A stretch of DNA of 64,000 bases from Azophilus sp963663395 (lineage in GTDB: Bacteria > Pseudomonadota > Gammaproteobacteria > Pseudomonadales > Azotimanducaceae): the NCBI GenBank assembly GCA_963663395.1, contig OY760226.1, positions 3,720,001 to 3,784,000 on the forward strand, written 5' to 3'. This document shows, in pieces, positions 1 through 8,090 of the stretch. Position numbers and translations under genes: made by a program. The notes under the pieces are model-generated. The model was given only the letters and a program-made list of their open reading frames with translations, ran no database searches and had not been told where the DNA came from. Each line of letters opens with the position of its first letter. Position 1 is the first letter of the stretch.

Positions 1-1090
1 CGCCGCCCTTGATCATCAGTTCGCCGATTTCTCCGGCAGGCAGGGTCTTGCCAGAATCGTCGGTGTCCGCAATTCTTGCCTCAACGTAGGGAAGCGCAAC
101 GCCGATCGATCCATGTTTGATCGGGCCGTTCGATGCAAACGTCGTTCCCAGGCCGCCGAGTTCCGTCATTCCCCAAAGCTCAATCAAGGGACAGCCAAAC
201 TTTGCTTCGACTTCCTCCATCTTTGCCACCGGCATCGTTTGCCCGCCCACGGTGCAGCAGCGAAGCGATGACAGGTCGTAGGAATCGAGTTCCGAGTGAT
301 TCAGCAGGAACATGTACATTGTCGGGACACCCTCGAACATGGTGGCTCGGTTGTCCTGAATACTCTTTAGAATGGAGTTTTCTTCGAATAATGGATGAAG
401 AACCAGCGTCATGCCAGTTTGGAAGGCAGCGCTCATCACGACGTTTCCGTAGACATGCGGACACGGTAGGGCCGTGACGACTGTGTCCTTCTCGCTGCGT
501 TGATGCATCAGCGCCGTCATGGACACATTCAGCAAGATGCCGTGGTGAGACAGGCAAGCCCCTTTCGGATGACCCGTCGTGCCCGACGTGTAGCCGATCG
601 TTGACAAGGCATGTGGATCGATGGCGGGCACTTCGAAGTAGTCGCTGCCGCCGTCGAGGATGCTGTTGAACGAAAGCACGTCGTCCGGCAACGCCTCATC
701 GCCGAAAGCGATAACTTCGCGCACCCTGGACTTTTCTTTCACGCCCCGGACGGAGAGTGCCTTGTCGTGCGATGCAATGATGACCGAGGCGCCGCAATCG
801 TTGGCTACGAACTCGACCTCGCCAGCTGTCAACATGACATTGATCGGATTGATGACGGCACCTGCCTTGAGGGCGCCGTAGTAGCTGACAACCCACTCCC
901 AGCAATTCTCCGAGTAGAGAGTGACGCGATCACCGGAACCAACGCCCAACTTGATCAGCGCATTGGCACACCTGTTTGACAGCGCGTCCAGCTCGTTGAA
1001 CGTCAGGCTTCGGTCCGCGAGTACCAGCGCAGTTTTGTCGCCATGCTGCTTTGCAGCCTCTACGGGAATCTGTCCGATCGACTGAAGCAT
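1..1090 (-). CDS. AMP-dependent acyl-CoA synthetase, partial (3' end outside window)
   Basis: Adenylate-forming ligase that should activate a carboxylic acid with ATP and CoA to an acyl-CoA in the cytoplasm. The visible part starts at the ATG ending at 1090 and contains the phosphate-binding loop TSGTTGHPKGA, a typical GGQTMP segment, and the adenine-binding motif LWGMTELGG; it runs off the window within a PAGEIGEL region, so the C-terminal lid domain is missing here. The start lies 17 bp after the TonB receptor stop, with GGAG just upstream, so both are probably one transcript. In this neighbourhood a plausible substrate is the acid made by oxidation of a terpenoid alcohol (such as geranic acid), but substrate is inference; a medium- or long-chain fatty acid is the alternative. 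Confidence 0.9.
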   Translation of the reverse strand, partial: MLQSIGQIPVEAAKQHGDKTALVLADRSLTFNELDALSNRCANALIKLGVGSGDRVTLYSENCWEWVVSYYGALKAGAVINPINVMLTAGEVEFVANDCGASVIIASHDKALSVRGVKEKSRVREVIAFGDEALPDDVLSFNSILDGGSDYFEVPAIDPHALSTIGYTSGTTGHPKGACLSHHGILLNVSMTALMHQRSEKDTVVTALPCPHVYGNVVMSAAFQTGMTLVLHPLFEENSILKSIQDNRATMFEGVPTMYMFLLNHSELDSYDLSSLRCCTVGGQTMPVAKMEEVEAKFGCPLIELWGMTELGGLGTTFASNGPIKHGSIGVALPYVEARIADTDDSGKTLPAGEIGELMIKGG

Positions 1091-1107
1091 TACTCCAAAA
1101 ACTCAAC

Positions 1108-3357
1108 CTAGAAATTCATGCCGAGCTTTACGCCGTACCACCGCGGGTAACCCATGTTGCCCAACAGATAGTCTTCACCGGCAACGATCGGGCCCGCGTT
1201 GTCGATGTACTCCTCGCCGAAGGCGTTTTCAACGTAGGCTTGAACCTCCCAGCGCTCATCAGGCGAGCTCCAGAATGCGCGTAGGTTGACCAGGAAGCGA
1301 TCCTCCGTGTAGGTAAGCCGATCCTCACCAACGCTTGCCTCACGCCAGTCGTAGTCTGCCTGCAATGTCAGGCTACCGGCGCTCGCAAGCGATATGTGGT
1401 AGCGCACCACCCCATTGATCGACCAGCCTGATCCAAGCTCACTACCATCCAGGAAGAATGGATCGCCGGCAAAAGCATTCGCGCCGGTACCAAATCCCGC
1501 ATTGAAACCAAACCCGGCCGGGGCATCGACCTCCGAATCCAGCCAGCCTACGCCGAGGCTAAGGTCCAGGTTGTCTACCGGTCTCAAAGAGAGCTCCAGC
1601 TCGGCGCCGTATATGTCTGCGTCACCCACGGTGATGAGCCGGGTTGCCGGTACCGCATCGTCAGAATCATAGACGAGCCCTTGTTTGTCGGAGACGTCCT
1701 CATAAAATACTGCCGCGTTCAAAACCACGCGCCCGTCCGCAAGGGTCGACTTACCACCCAGTTCAAATGAAATGGTTTTCTCCGGGTTCACGGGACTTAA
1801 CTGAGACAAATTGCCTAATAGTATGTCCGATGCAAAGTTGCCGGAACGAAAGCCGCTCGAAATTTTGGCGTAGAGCAACCAGTCATCGGCCGGTCGCCAT
1901 TCCAGCCCGACCCTACCGGAGAAATCGTCATTGCTCAGATCCTGAGACCCCGGGATGGTTTCGGTGAGCACGTCTACCTCTCTTTCTTCGTCGGTGTAGC
2001 GAAACCCGGCAAAAATTCGGACCGTCTCTGTAAGCTCCCGGGCATACTCTCCGAACACGGCCCAGGACGTCGTTTCCAGATCAGAAATCGTCCCCGGAAC
2101 CTGAAAACTAACCAGACCCTCAAGGGCCTTTACGTGACTGGTCGAGCGGAGATTGTTGTCATAGTAGAAAAGACCAAGTATCCAATCTGTGTGATCATGA
2201 GCGCCGGACAAACGCAACTCCTGGCTATATTGGTCCCCATCGGTGGTGTAGCTATCGTTGTATTGGTAGAAGCCGCCGAACACACCCGTTGCGCTGCCGT
2301 CTTCATCGGTGTTGAAAAAGCGATCGTGACCGTCGTAGCCCGTGATAGAGATAAGTTCGATTGATTCTGACAGCTGCCAGCTTAGTTTGGCCGTCACCGT
2401 CAGGGTCTCCAGGGTGTACTTACCGTCACCATTGTCCGGATCGTGCTCGGTATACGGCTTCTTCACATCTAGTTCCGGATCCCCAAACTGGGGCAAGCCG
2501 AAGAAGGCTCCGCCGCCGACACATTGACCAGACCAAATTCGCTTAGGTTCACATTGTGTCAGGGTCACCGGATCCAGCTGCCCCCAATAGTTGAACGCCT
2601 GACCAATGTCATCATGATCGGTGACCTCGACTGATAACAAGAGATTCACCGCATCGCTGAGATCAAACTCCAGGTGGCCACGCGCAGCCAGCCTTTCCTT
2701 GACCGCCAGCTTGCCACCGGCTGGTCCCTGGTTTCTCTGAAAACCATCGTTCTCATGGTACTTCACCGCCAACCGGCCACGTACTCGATCACTCAGCGGA
2801 CCACTGATGGCACCCTCGAACACTTGTGTGCTGTATGAACCGAATTCAACATTCGCATAGCCCTCAAATTCCTCGGTCGGCTTGCGCGATATGAAATGCA
2901 CGAGCCCCGATGTGGAGTTACGGCCGAACAAAGTGCCCTGCGGCCCACGCAACACTTCCACGCGTTCCACATCCAGCATCTCATTACCGCCGTAGAAGGA
3001 AACAGGACGATAGATGTCGTCGAAATAGAGAGAGACGTTGCCTTCCCCACCTAGAGCGTTATTTAAAGTAGGGTTACCGCGAATGGTGATACCCGCGCCA
3101 TAGGAATACTGGCTTACGCTGACATTGGGTGTCTGATAGAAGATATCCCGGGTATCTTCGAAACCGAAGTCTTCGACCATATCGCCGCTGAACGCGGTCA
3201 CCGCGATGGGCACATCCTGCAGACTCTGCTCGCGCTTTTGAGCGGTGACGACGATTTCTTCGATTACGGAACTCTGTGCCGAACTCACTGCCGGAGCGAC
3301 CAGTGACATGACGAGCACAAGTCCACCGACCCTTGAGTACATAGAATTTCTGGACAT
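1108..3357 (-). CDS. TonB-dependent outer-membrane receptor
   Basis: A 749-residue outer-membrane receptor that would import a ligand using TonB energy. It has an N-terminal signal peptide ending near AVSSAQ, a TonB-box-like segment EEIVVTAQKREQ immediately after, a plug domain (about residues 50-160, with VEVLRGPQGTLFGRNS) and a long beta-barrel ending in aromatic phenylalanine (KLGMNF), as expected for BAM recognition. The start is preceded by GGAGGG. Sequence style matches the iron-complex/pesticin-type receptors that are expanded in bacteria using hydrophobic carbon sources. It heads the minus-strand unit ending in the acyl-CoA synthetase, and its promoter region carries several CTAGAC repeats. 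The ligand is not readable from sequence; import of a terpenoid is inferred from neighbours only. Confidence 0.93.
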   Translation of the reverse strand: MSRNSMYSRVGGLVLVMSLVAPAVSSAQSSVIEEIVVTAQKREQSLQDVPIAVTAFSGDMVEDFGFEDTRDIFYQTPNVSVSQYSYGAGITIRGNPTLNNALGGEGNVSLYFDDIYRPVSFYGGNEMLDVERVEVLRGPQGTLFGRNSTSGLVHFISRKPTEEFEGYANVEFGSYSTQVFEGAISGPLSDRVRGRLAVKYHENDGFQRNQGPAGGKLAVKERLAARGHLEFDLSDAVNLLLSVEVTDHDDIGQAFNYWGQLDPVTLTQCEPKRIWSGQCVGGGAFFGLPQFGDPELDVKKPYTEHDPDNGDGKYTLETLTVTAKLSWQLSESIELISITGYDGHDRFFNTDEDGSATGVFGGFYQYNDSYTTDGDQYSQELRLSGAHDHTDWILGLFYYDNNLRSTSHVKALEGLVSFQVPGTISDLETTSWAVFGEYARELTETVRIFAGFRYTDEEREVDVLTETIPGSQDLSNDDFSGRVGLEWRPADDWLLYAKISSGFRSGNFASDILLGNLSQLSPVNPEKTISFELGGKSTLADGRVVLNAAVFYEDVSDKQGLVYDSDDAVPATRLITVGDADIYGAELELSLRPVDNLDLSLGVGWLDSEVDAPAGFGFNAGFGTGANAFAGDPFFLDGSELGSGWSINGVVRYHISLASAGSLTLQADYDWREASVGEDRLTYTEDRFLVNLRAFWSSPDERWEVQAYVENAFGEEYIDNAGPIVAGEDYLLGNMGYPRWYGVKLGMNF

Positions 3358-3380
3358 GCCTACCCTCCAGTCTAGATTGA

Positions 3381-3416
3381 TCGTCTAGTTTATAGCTAGA
3401 CTAGATCATTAGTCCA
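3381..3416 (-). promoter_or_regulatory. Candidate promoter and operator of the TonB receptor
   Basis: Read on the minus strand there is TGGACT (3411-3416), a 16-bp spacer and TATAAA (3389-3394), a reasonable sigma70-type pair. The arms GTCTAG (3383-3388) and CTAGAC (3396-3401) form a perfect inverted repeat flanking the -10 box, and another TCTAGA lies at 3371-3376 near the ribosome site. This arrangement is what a TetR-type repressor site at a core promoter would look like. A closely related motif occurs upstream of the PQQ dehydrogenase, see 10055-10075. Confidence 0.5.
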
Positions 3417-3690
3417 GTTTTGTGCGTTGCTCCGCAGCAAACAAACTGCAAATGTTTCCCGGTCCCGTCGGTCACGGACGACTCCGTTCGACAAAGCAAG
3501 CTGTTTTCGAGGAAGAATGTGTGTGATCCGACCGTTGAAGACCACGACAGTCTGGTCTCGCTGGACCGCGCCGGATTCCACATCTACGATATCGAATCCA
3601 AGGAAGGCCGACTCGCCATCGATCAAGTCTGCGTGAAGCGGCGCGGATAGGAACGGCAAAAACGAGCAATGGCCACTCGCATTTGCGGCT
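3400..3690 (-). pseudogene. Remnant of an exported amidohydrolase N-terminus
   Basis: Three reading frames on the minus strand together read like the start of an imidazolonepropionase/prolidase-type amidohydrolase. A short hydrophobic leader (LLVFAVPIRAA) is in one frame. FDIVDVESGAVQRDQTVVV and FNGRITHILPR are in the next. DGTGKHL, which in intact members precedes the PGLxDxHxH metal motif, is in a third. The metal motif itself and the entire catalytic barrel are absent. At least two frameshifts and a 3' truncation make it nonfunctional. It begins directly after the alcohol dehydrogenase stop and ends at the TonB receptor promoter, so it may once have been the last gene of the dehydrogenase unit. 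Confidence 0.6.
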
Positions 3691-3695
3691 GTATG

Positions 3696-4793
3696 TCAGT
3701 CCATCACCAGCACTGGCTTGATCGCCTTGCCGGATTCCACGTCTTCAACCGCCTGGTTGATCTCGGAAAAAGGGTAGGTCCGGATCAACTTGTCGAATGG
3801 AAATCGGCCCTGTTGATAAAGGTTGATCAGGCGCGGCAAAAAGACCTGAGGCACACTGTCGCCTTCGATGATGCCGCGTACCGAGCGGCCGAACAGCACT
3901 GCGTTCATGTCCAGCTTGAACTCCGTGCCCAGCGGCGACACGCCCATGACACCACAAACACCGGTCAGCGTCAGACAGTCCACGGCCTGTCGCGCTACTT
4001 CCGGCACCCCGGTGCACTCCAGGGAACAGTGCACGCCGGAGCCCGTAATCTCCTGAATCCGGGCCACCGGGTCGGCGTTGCCCGCATCGATCGTGTGCGT
4101 GGCGCCCAACTCGGTTGCTGCCGCGAGCCGGTCCGCCGAGATGTCGACCGCTATGATGGTCGCGCATCCGACTACGCGCGCGGCCATCACCGCGCTCAGA
4201 CCGACAGTGCCGGTGCCGAAGACCGCGATTGAGGTTCCCGCCTGCGGCTTCAGCGCATTCATGACCGCCCCGGCGCCCGTCTGTATGCCACAGCCCAACG
4301 GGCCGAGCAGTTCCAGCGGCAGGCTCGGATCGACCGTGACCAGGTTGGAGGCATGACACAGCGCGTGCGAGGCGAAGGAACTCTGCGCGAAGAAATGTCC
4401 GTGCACCGTCTGACCGTTCTCGCTCAATGCACTGCTGCCATCGGGCCGTGTTCCGAGGAAATTGTGCTCGTAAAGCCCATGACAATAGCCGATGTCACCC
4501 TGCAGACAAGGCTCGCAGCTACCGCAGGTTTTGTACGAGACTGCAACGTGATCGCCTTTTTCGAATCCTGTGACCTGGCCGCCGACTTCTTCGACAATGC
4601 CGCTGCCCTCGTGGCCGAACACGCAGGGCAAAGGCACCGGAAAGTACTGGTCGCGACAGACAAGGTCCGTGTGGCATATGCCCACGCCGATGATCCGCAC
4701 CAGTACCTCGTCGTCTTTTGGGTCTGCGAGGTCCAGTTCGGCAATGTGGAACGGCCCCGATTTTTCCCGGACTACTGCAGCTTGAATTTTCAT
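3696..4793 (-). CDS. Zinc-dependent alcohol dehydrogenase, geraniol dehydrogenase (GeoA)-like
   Basis: Medium-chain NAD(P)-dependent dehydrogenase of 365 residues, cytoplasmic. The catalytic zinc ligands are Cys40, His61/Glu62 and Cys168 (GPLGCGIQTG); structural zinc Cys90, 93, 96 and 104; and the nucleotide-binding glycine motif GTGTVG. The segments around GVGICHTDLVCRDQ and LELLGPLGCGIQTGAGA strongly recall geraniol dehydrogenase GeoA of Castellaniella defragrans and benzyl alcohol dehydrogenases, from memory of those sequences. It would oxidise an allylic or aromatic primary alcohol to the aldehyde. Two genes upstream on the same strand lies a linalool dehydratase/isomerase-family gene, which supports a monoterpenol role. 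Benzyl or perillyl alcohol are the alternatives. Confidence 0.9.
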   Translation of the reverse strand: MKIQAAVVREKSGPFHIAELDLADPKDDEVLVRIIGVGICHTDLVCRDQYFPVPLPCVFGHEGSGIVEEVGGQVTGFEKGDHVAVSYKTCGSCEPCLQGDIGYCHGLYEHNFLGTRPDGSSALSENGQTVHGHFFAQSSFASHALCHASNLVTVDPSLPLELLGPLGCGIQTGAGAVMNALKPQAGTSIAVFGTGTVGLSAVMAARVVGCATIIAVDISADRLAAATELGATHTIDAGNADPVARIQEITGSGVHCSLECTGVPEVARQAVDCLTLTGVCGVMGVSPLGTEFKLDMNAVLFGRSVRGIIEGDSVPQVFLPRLINLYQQGRFPFDKLIRTYPFSEINQAVEDVESGKAIKPVLVMD

Positions 4794-4809
4794 CTATGTC
4801 TTTTCCTCA

Positions 4810-5583
4810 CTAAGTCGTCGCATCGTCACTCCGAGTGCGCTGGCGGCCGAGTTCCGATTTGAGTTCGTCCGCCATTACCCCGCCACTCAGCATTGCGTCT
4901 CCGATGATGAATGCTGGAGTGCCCGTCACACCAAGCGACTCCGCGAGAAGTCGGATCTCCTCCAGGTACTGAAGGACCTGGGGATCGCGCATATCGGCCC
5001 GCAGCTTCTCGACGTCGAGCCCCACGTCAGCTGCCGTGGCGTAGAGCGAATCCATGTTCAGACGCGTGCTGGCCGTCATCAAAGCGGCGTGATAGGCGTC
5101 GAAAAGACCCTGCCGGTGAGCAGCGATGGCCGCCCGCGCGGCCATGGTCGAGTGACTGCCGTAGATCGGAAGCTGGCCATAGACGATGCGCACATTCGCC
5201 TCCGATGCCCTCACCTGCTCGAGCTCCGGATAGTTGGCTTTGCAAGGCGAGCATTGATAGTCGTAGAACTCGATGAGCGTCACCGCCGAGCCCGCATCGC
5301 CGGAATAGGGCGTCAGAGGAGAACTCAGGAGATCGGCTCGCTCTTCGAGAACGGATCTGCGCTGGGAAGCGGCGCGCTCGCGCTCGCGCTTCGAACGGGC
5401 TCGACCGATCGCGTTCCCGATTTCGGGGTCGTCGAGAACGAGTTCCGGATGCTCAAGGAGGTATTGTCGTATCTGTTCGTGCGTAATTCTTTCGGTGGAA
5501 CCCTCGCCTGCGCCACCTTCTCCGCATGCTGCTGAAGTCAACCCGGTTGCGATCAAAATTAGACTTCGCAAGACTTTGCGCAT
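4810..5583 (-). CDS. DsbA/DsbG-like thioredoxin-fold lipoprotein
   Basis: A 257-residue envelope thiol oxidoreductase. The start at 5583 gives a short positively charged, hydrophobic leader ending in SAAC, so Cys20 is a plausible though non-ideal lipidation site. After a charged helical linker (residues about 30-90) comes a thioredoxin fold with active-site CSPC (Cys111 and Cys114) and the cis-proline loop TGTPAF. This resembles the DsbA/BdbD/ScsC-type family that oxidises or isomerises disulfides of exported proteins. It sits 47 bp after the exported linalool dehydratase/isomerase-like gene, whose predicted catalytic residues include two cysteines. Control of their redox state is an attractive but unproven role. 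A longer reading frame to 5727 overlaps the upstream gene and lacks a better start. Confidence 0.88.
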   Translation of the reverse strand: MRKVLRSLILIATGLTSAACGEGGAGEGSTERITHEQIRQYLLEHPELVLDDPEIGNAIGRARSKRERERAASQRRSVLEERADLLSSPLTPYSGDAGSAVTLIEFYDYQCSPCKANYPELEQVRASEANVRIVYGQLPIYGSHSTMAARAAIAAHRQGLFDAYHAALMTASTRLNMDSLYATAADVGLDVEKLRADMRDPQVLQYLEEIRLLAESLGVTGTPAFIIGDAMLSGGVMADELKSELGRQRTRSDDATT

Positions 5584-5630
5584 GTTCCGCTCGACCTCCC
5601 CGTTCGGTCTCTGTTCTCCGGCTACGCCCG

Positions 5631-7331
5631 CTAGCGAGCAGCCAGGTTGGTCGACGTAGCTTTCAACACGAAAGAGTGCGGTTCGTCCAATCCGGTGGTG
5701 ATTCGAAACGAACCATCTGACTGCCACTCGGTGCGGGGCGGCGTAGATCCTTTGCTGGCGCTGATCTCGCCCAGAGATTTGCCGTCTTTGATTAGCGTAT
5801 AGCTCTTCTGTGGGTCCAGCTGACGGACCGTGAAAGACGTGGCTTCGCTTTTCACGGGCCCTGGCGCGAGGGTTACGATCAGTGCGTCCTTCCTCGCGTC
5901 GTAGACCGCCCGCGTGACACTGGCCTCAAGGTGCTCGACATCGGTGATGTGCGGGTCAGCGAAATGCGACTGATCAAAGGGCCTGTTGTAGATCTGCCAG
6001 AGCCCGTCTGCCGGATTGATGCGTGCAAACCCGATCAGTACATTTCCCGTCACCGGCCCGACGTTCTGGATTAGCCCATTTTCGTCCCGCGTGAAGTTCC
6101 ACAGGTAGTCCGGGGTGGTCGGATACAACAAGCCCCCGTCCATCCATGTTGGATTGAATTGCGCATCCGCATAGTCGGTCATTATTGCAACCGTTTCGTT
6201 ATCGCCGACCTCGGAGGCAAGAAGAGCGAACCAGCCAAAGTCGAAGGACGCGGTATATCCCATATCCTCCCCGGGAGCCCCCTTCAACATCGACGGAATA
6301 TAACGCTTTTGCTGATCCGGGTAGATGCTCTCGATGAACTGCTTGTCCCACACGTGCTGGGCGTGGCCGTTCCAGCCATCGGCCCACGCATAGGTCGCCG
6401 GAATGACCTGATCTTCTCTGACTTTAAGAAAGTACATCGTGGTGTTGGTTTCGGGGTCAATGTAGTCCCGCTCCACCATCACCTTTTTGAACTCCGTCTT
6501 GACTTCGGTGGAGAATCTCGTGCCGTGCTCCAAGTCGTAAGACATGAGACCGAGAATCGGATGCTGGTTGCACTCGGCGTAAACGGCGTTACGCTCACAC
6601 TCGATTCCGCGGAAATGGTCCTCCACGAATTGTTCGTAGATAACCTTCGCCAGCCGGTCGTGATCGTATTTCATCTCGATGGGGGCCTGGCCATACTCCG
6701 GCGGGGCATAGCGAAACGTGAGAGACCCTGGTTCATCGTAGCGGTGGTCGTCGAACAGTGTCTCGTGCAGACCCACCATTTGCAGCAGGTGACCGCTGTA
6801 CATAATGTTCTTCTTGATGTTTGGATCAATCCAACCGTACCAGTCTTCCTCGGTACGCATCACGTTCTCACCGCCCGCCTCGGTTCTTCCCGTAATATCG
6901 TACTTGCTGACGTGTGCCCAGTAGTCCCACACGTCCTTGTAGATCATCCTCTTGATCAACCTGGCGGACGCTTTCCGATAGAGATCGCGGTGGGCAGGGG
7001 TGTAGTGGTAGTGAGCCGATGCCAGCGCGTAATGTGCGAATGCGAACTGAAACTGATAGGCGTGAAAACTCATATGGTAAACGGGATCCATCTGACCCAT
7101 CAGGGAAAAATCACCTTCGAGCTGGTTCGCCAGATTGATCATGTGGCGAACATGACCCATCTGTTTGGTCGAGAGTGCCGGATAGTCTGCCGCGGCCGGT
7201 CCGTCGGCAAGCCCTGCAACCGGAATGGCGACTGACATTGCGCCGATCCAGAAGGCGAAGAAGCGAAATCGCAAAGACAAATCACACCGCCGAACTCTGC
7301 CAGGCCCAACGATCAAGGGACGGAACAGCAT
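5631..7331 (-). CDS. Exported linalool dehydratase/isomerase (LDI)-family protein
   Basis: The protein (566 residues from the ATG at 7331, which has GGAGGG six bases upstream) has a signal-peptide-like N-terminus (RFRFFAFWIGAMSVAIPVAG) and an alpha-barrel domain resembling linalool dehydratase/isomerase of Castellaniella defragrans. Matching landmarks are NIMYSGHLLQM (His181; NIMYKGHL in LDI) and GIECERNAVYAEC (Cys245 and Cys254), with the same nine-residue spacing as the LDI catalytic cysteine pair. LDI acts in the periplasm, interconverting myrcene, linalool and geraniol. This protein is about 170 residues longer: the extra C-terminal part from about residue 450 looks beta-rich. Similarity is judged by eye; the substrate could be another tertiary or allylic alcohol. 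Neighbouring GeoA-like and acyl-CoA synthetase genes support a terpenol pathway. Confidence 0.82.
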   Translation of the reverse strand: MLFRPLIVGPGRVRRCDLSLRFRFFAFWIGAMSVAIPVAGLADGPAAADYPALSTKQMGHVRHMINLANQLEGDFSLMGQMDPVYHMSFHAYQFQFAFAHYALASAHYHYTPAHRDLYRKASARLIKRMIYKDVWDYWAHVSKYDITGRTEAGGENVMRTEEDWYGWIDPNIKKNIMYSGHLLQMVGLHETLFDDHRYDEPGSLTFRYAPPEYGQAPIEMKYDHDRLAKVIYEQFVEDHFRGIECERNAVYAECNQHPILGLMSYDLEHGTRFSTEVKTEFKKVMVERDYIDPETNTTMYFLKVREDQVIPATYAWADGWNGHAQHVWDKQFIESIYPDQQKRYIPSMLKGAPGEDMGYTASFDFGWFALLASEVGDNETVAIMTDYADAQFNPTWMDGGLLYPTTPDYLWNFTRDENGLIQNVGPVTGNVLIGFARINPADGLWQIYNRPFDQSHFADPHITDVEHLEASVTRAVYDARKDALIVTLAPGPVKSEATSFTVRQLDPQKSYTLIKDGKSLGEISASKGSTPPRTEWQSDGSFRITTGLDEPHSFVLKATSTNLAAR

Positions 7332-7363
7332 ATTCAACCCTCCACACCGATTCTGGATTCCAA

Positions 7364-7990
7364 TCACGCTGACCTGCTACTGCGGGTTGTCTGTTTCGGC
7401 AATTCCAGACTGTCAATGTAGGCCGTTATCATCTGCTGCCATTCACGCCTGAACCCGGCTGCTCTATTGGATTGCGATAAACTGACCGCATCGAGCCCCG
7501 TGGATATGGCCAGCAACAAGGTCCGACTAATCCACAGTGCCCTGGTCAGGCTAATTTCCGGATGACGAGACCGCAGCTCATCTGCCATCACCTCGGCCGA
7601 ACGCAAATGCTGTTCCTGCCTTCGCTTGTTGAAGTCAGGGCTATACTTGTTGGCTTCATAAAATTCCACGATATGATCATGTCTTTTCCACACTTTTTGA
7701 AGCCGGCGCCCAACCCTGGCCACGTAGTCGACAAACTCAAGTTTGTCTTCGCCAGGTTTGGATTTGGTTTGCGCGTCTATTTCCAGCAGAGCCCGGTGCA
7801 TCACCGCCAGGAACACGGATCGTCTGTTTTCAAAAAAATGGTACAGCGTCCCTCTTGCAACATCTGCTCTTTCGATGATGGCATCGATAGTGATTTCCTC
7901 GTATCTCTTTTCACCCAGGAGAGTCTCGCCGGCGTCCAGAATATCGTTGACTCGGTTGATCCCTCGAGCCTGAGACGGTTGTCTTTTCAT
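7364..7990 (-). CDS. TetR/AcrR-family transcriptional regulator
   Basis: A 208-residue regulator. Residues about 15-60 form the TetR helix-turn-helix (ITIDAIIERADVARGTLYHFFENR), followed by an all-helical ligand domain with no recognisable signature. It lies 32 bp upstream of the LDI-like gene on the same strand, so it is probably co-transcribed with the terpenol genes and acts as the local ligand-responsive repressor. Candidate targets are the CTAGAC-type palindromes upstream of the TonB receptor and the PQQ dehydrogenase; this pairing is inferred from position only. No strong ribosome site is seen before its ATG. Confidence 0.9.
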   Translation of the reverse strand: MKRQPSQARGINRVNDILDAGETLLGEKRYEEITIDAIIERADVARGTLYHFFENRRSVFLAVMHRALLEIDAQTKSKPGEDKLEFVDYVARVGRRLQKVWKRHDHIVEFYEANKYSPDFNKRRQEQHLRSAEVMADELRSRHPEISLTRALWISRTLLLAISTGLDAVSLSQSNRAAGFRREWQQMITAYIDSLELPKQTTRSSRSA

Positions 7991-8090
7991 GCCGGCAAGT
8001 TTGAGTGGTTCGATCTGCAGTCTCCTTTTCTGGCGTGCGCCGTATCAATGTACTGGATTCAACCGTGAAAATGCCCAGGATTGCGGATAA

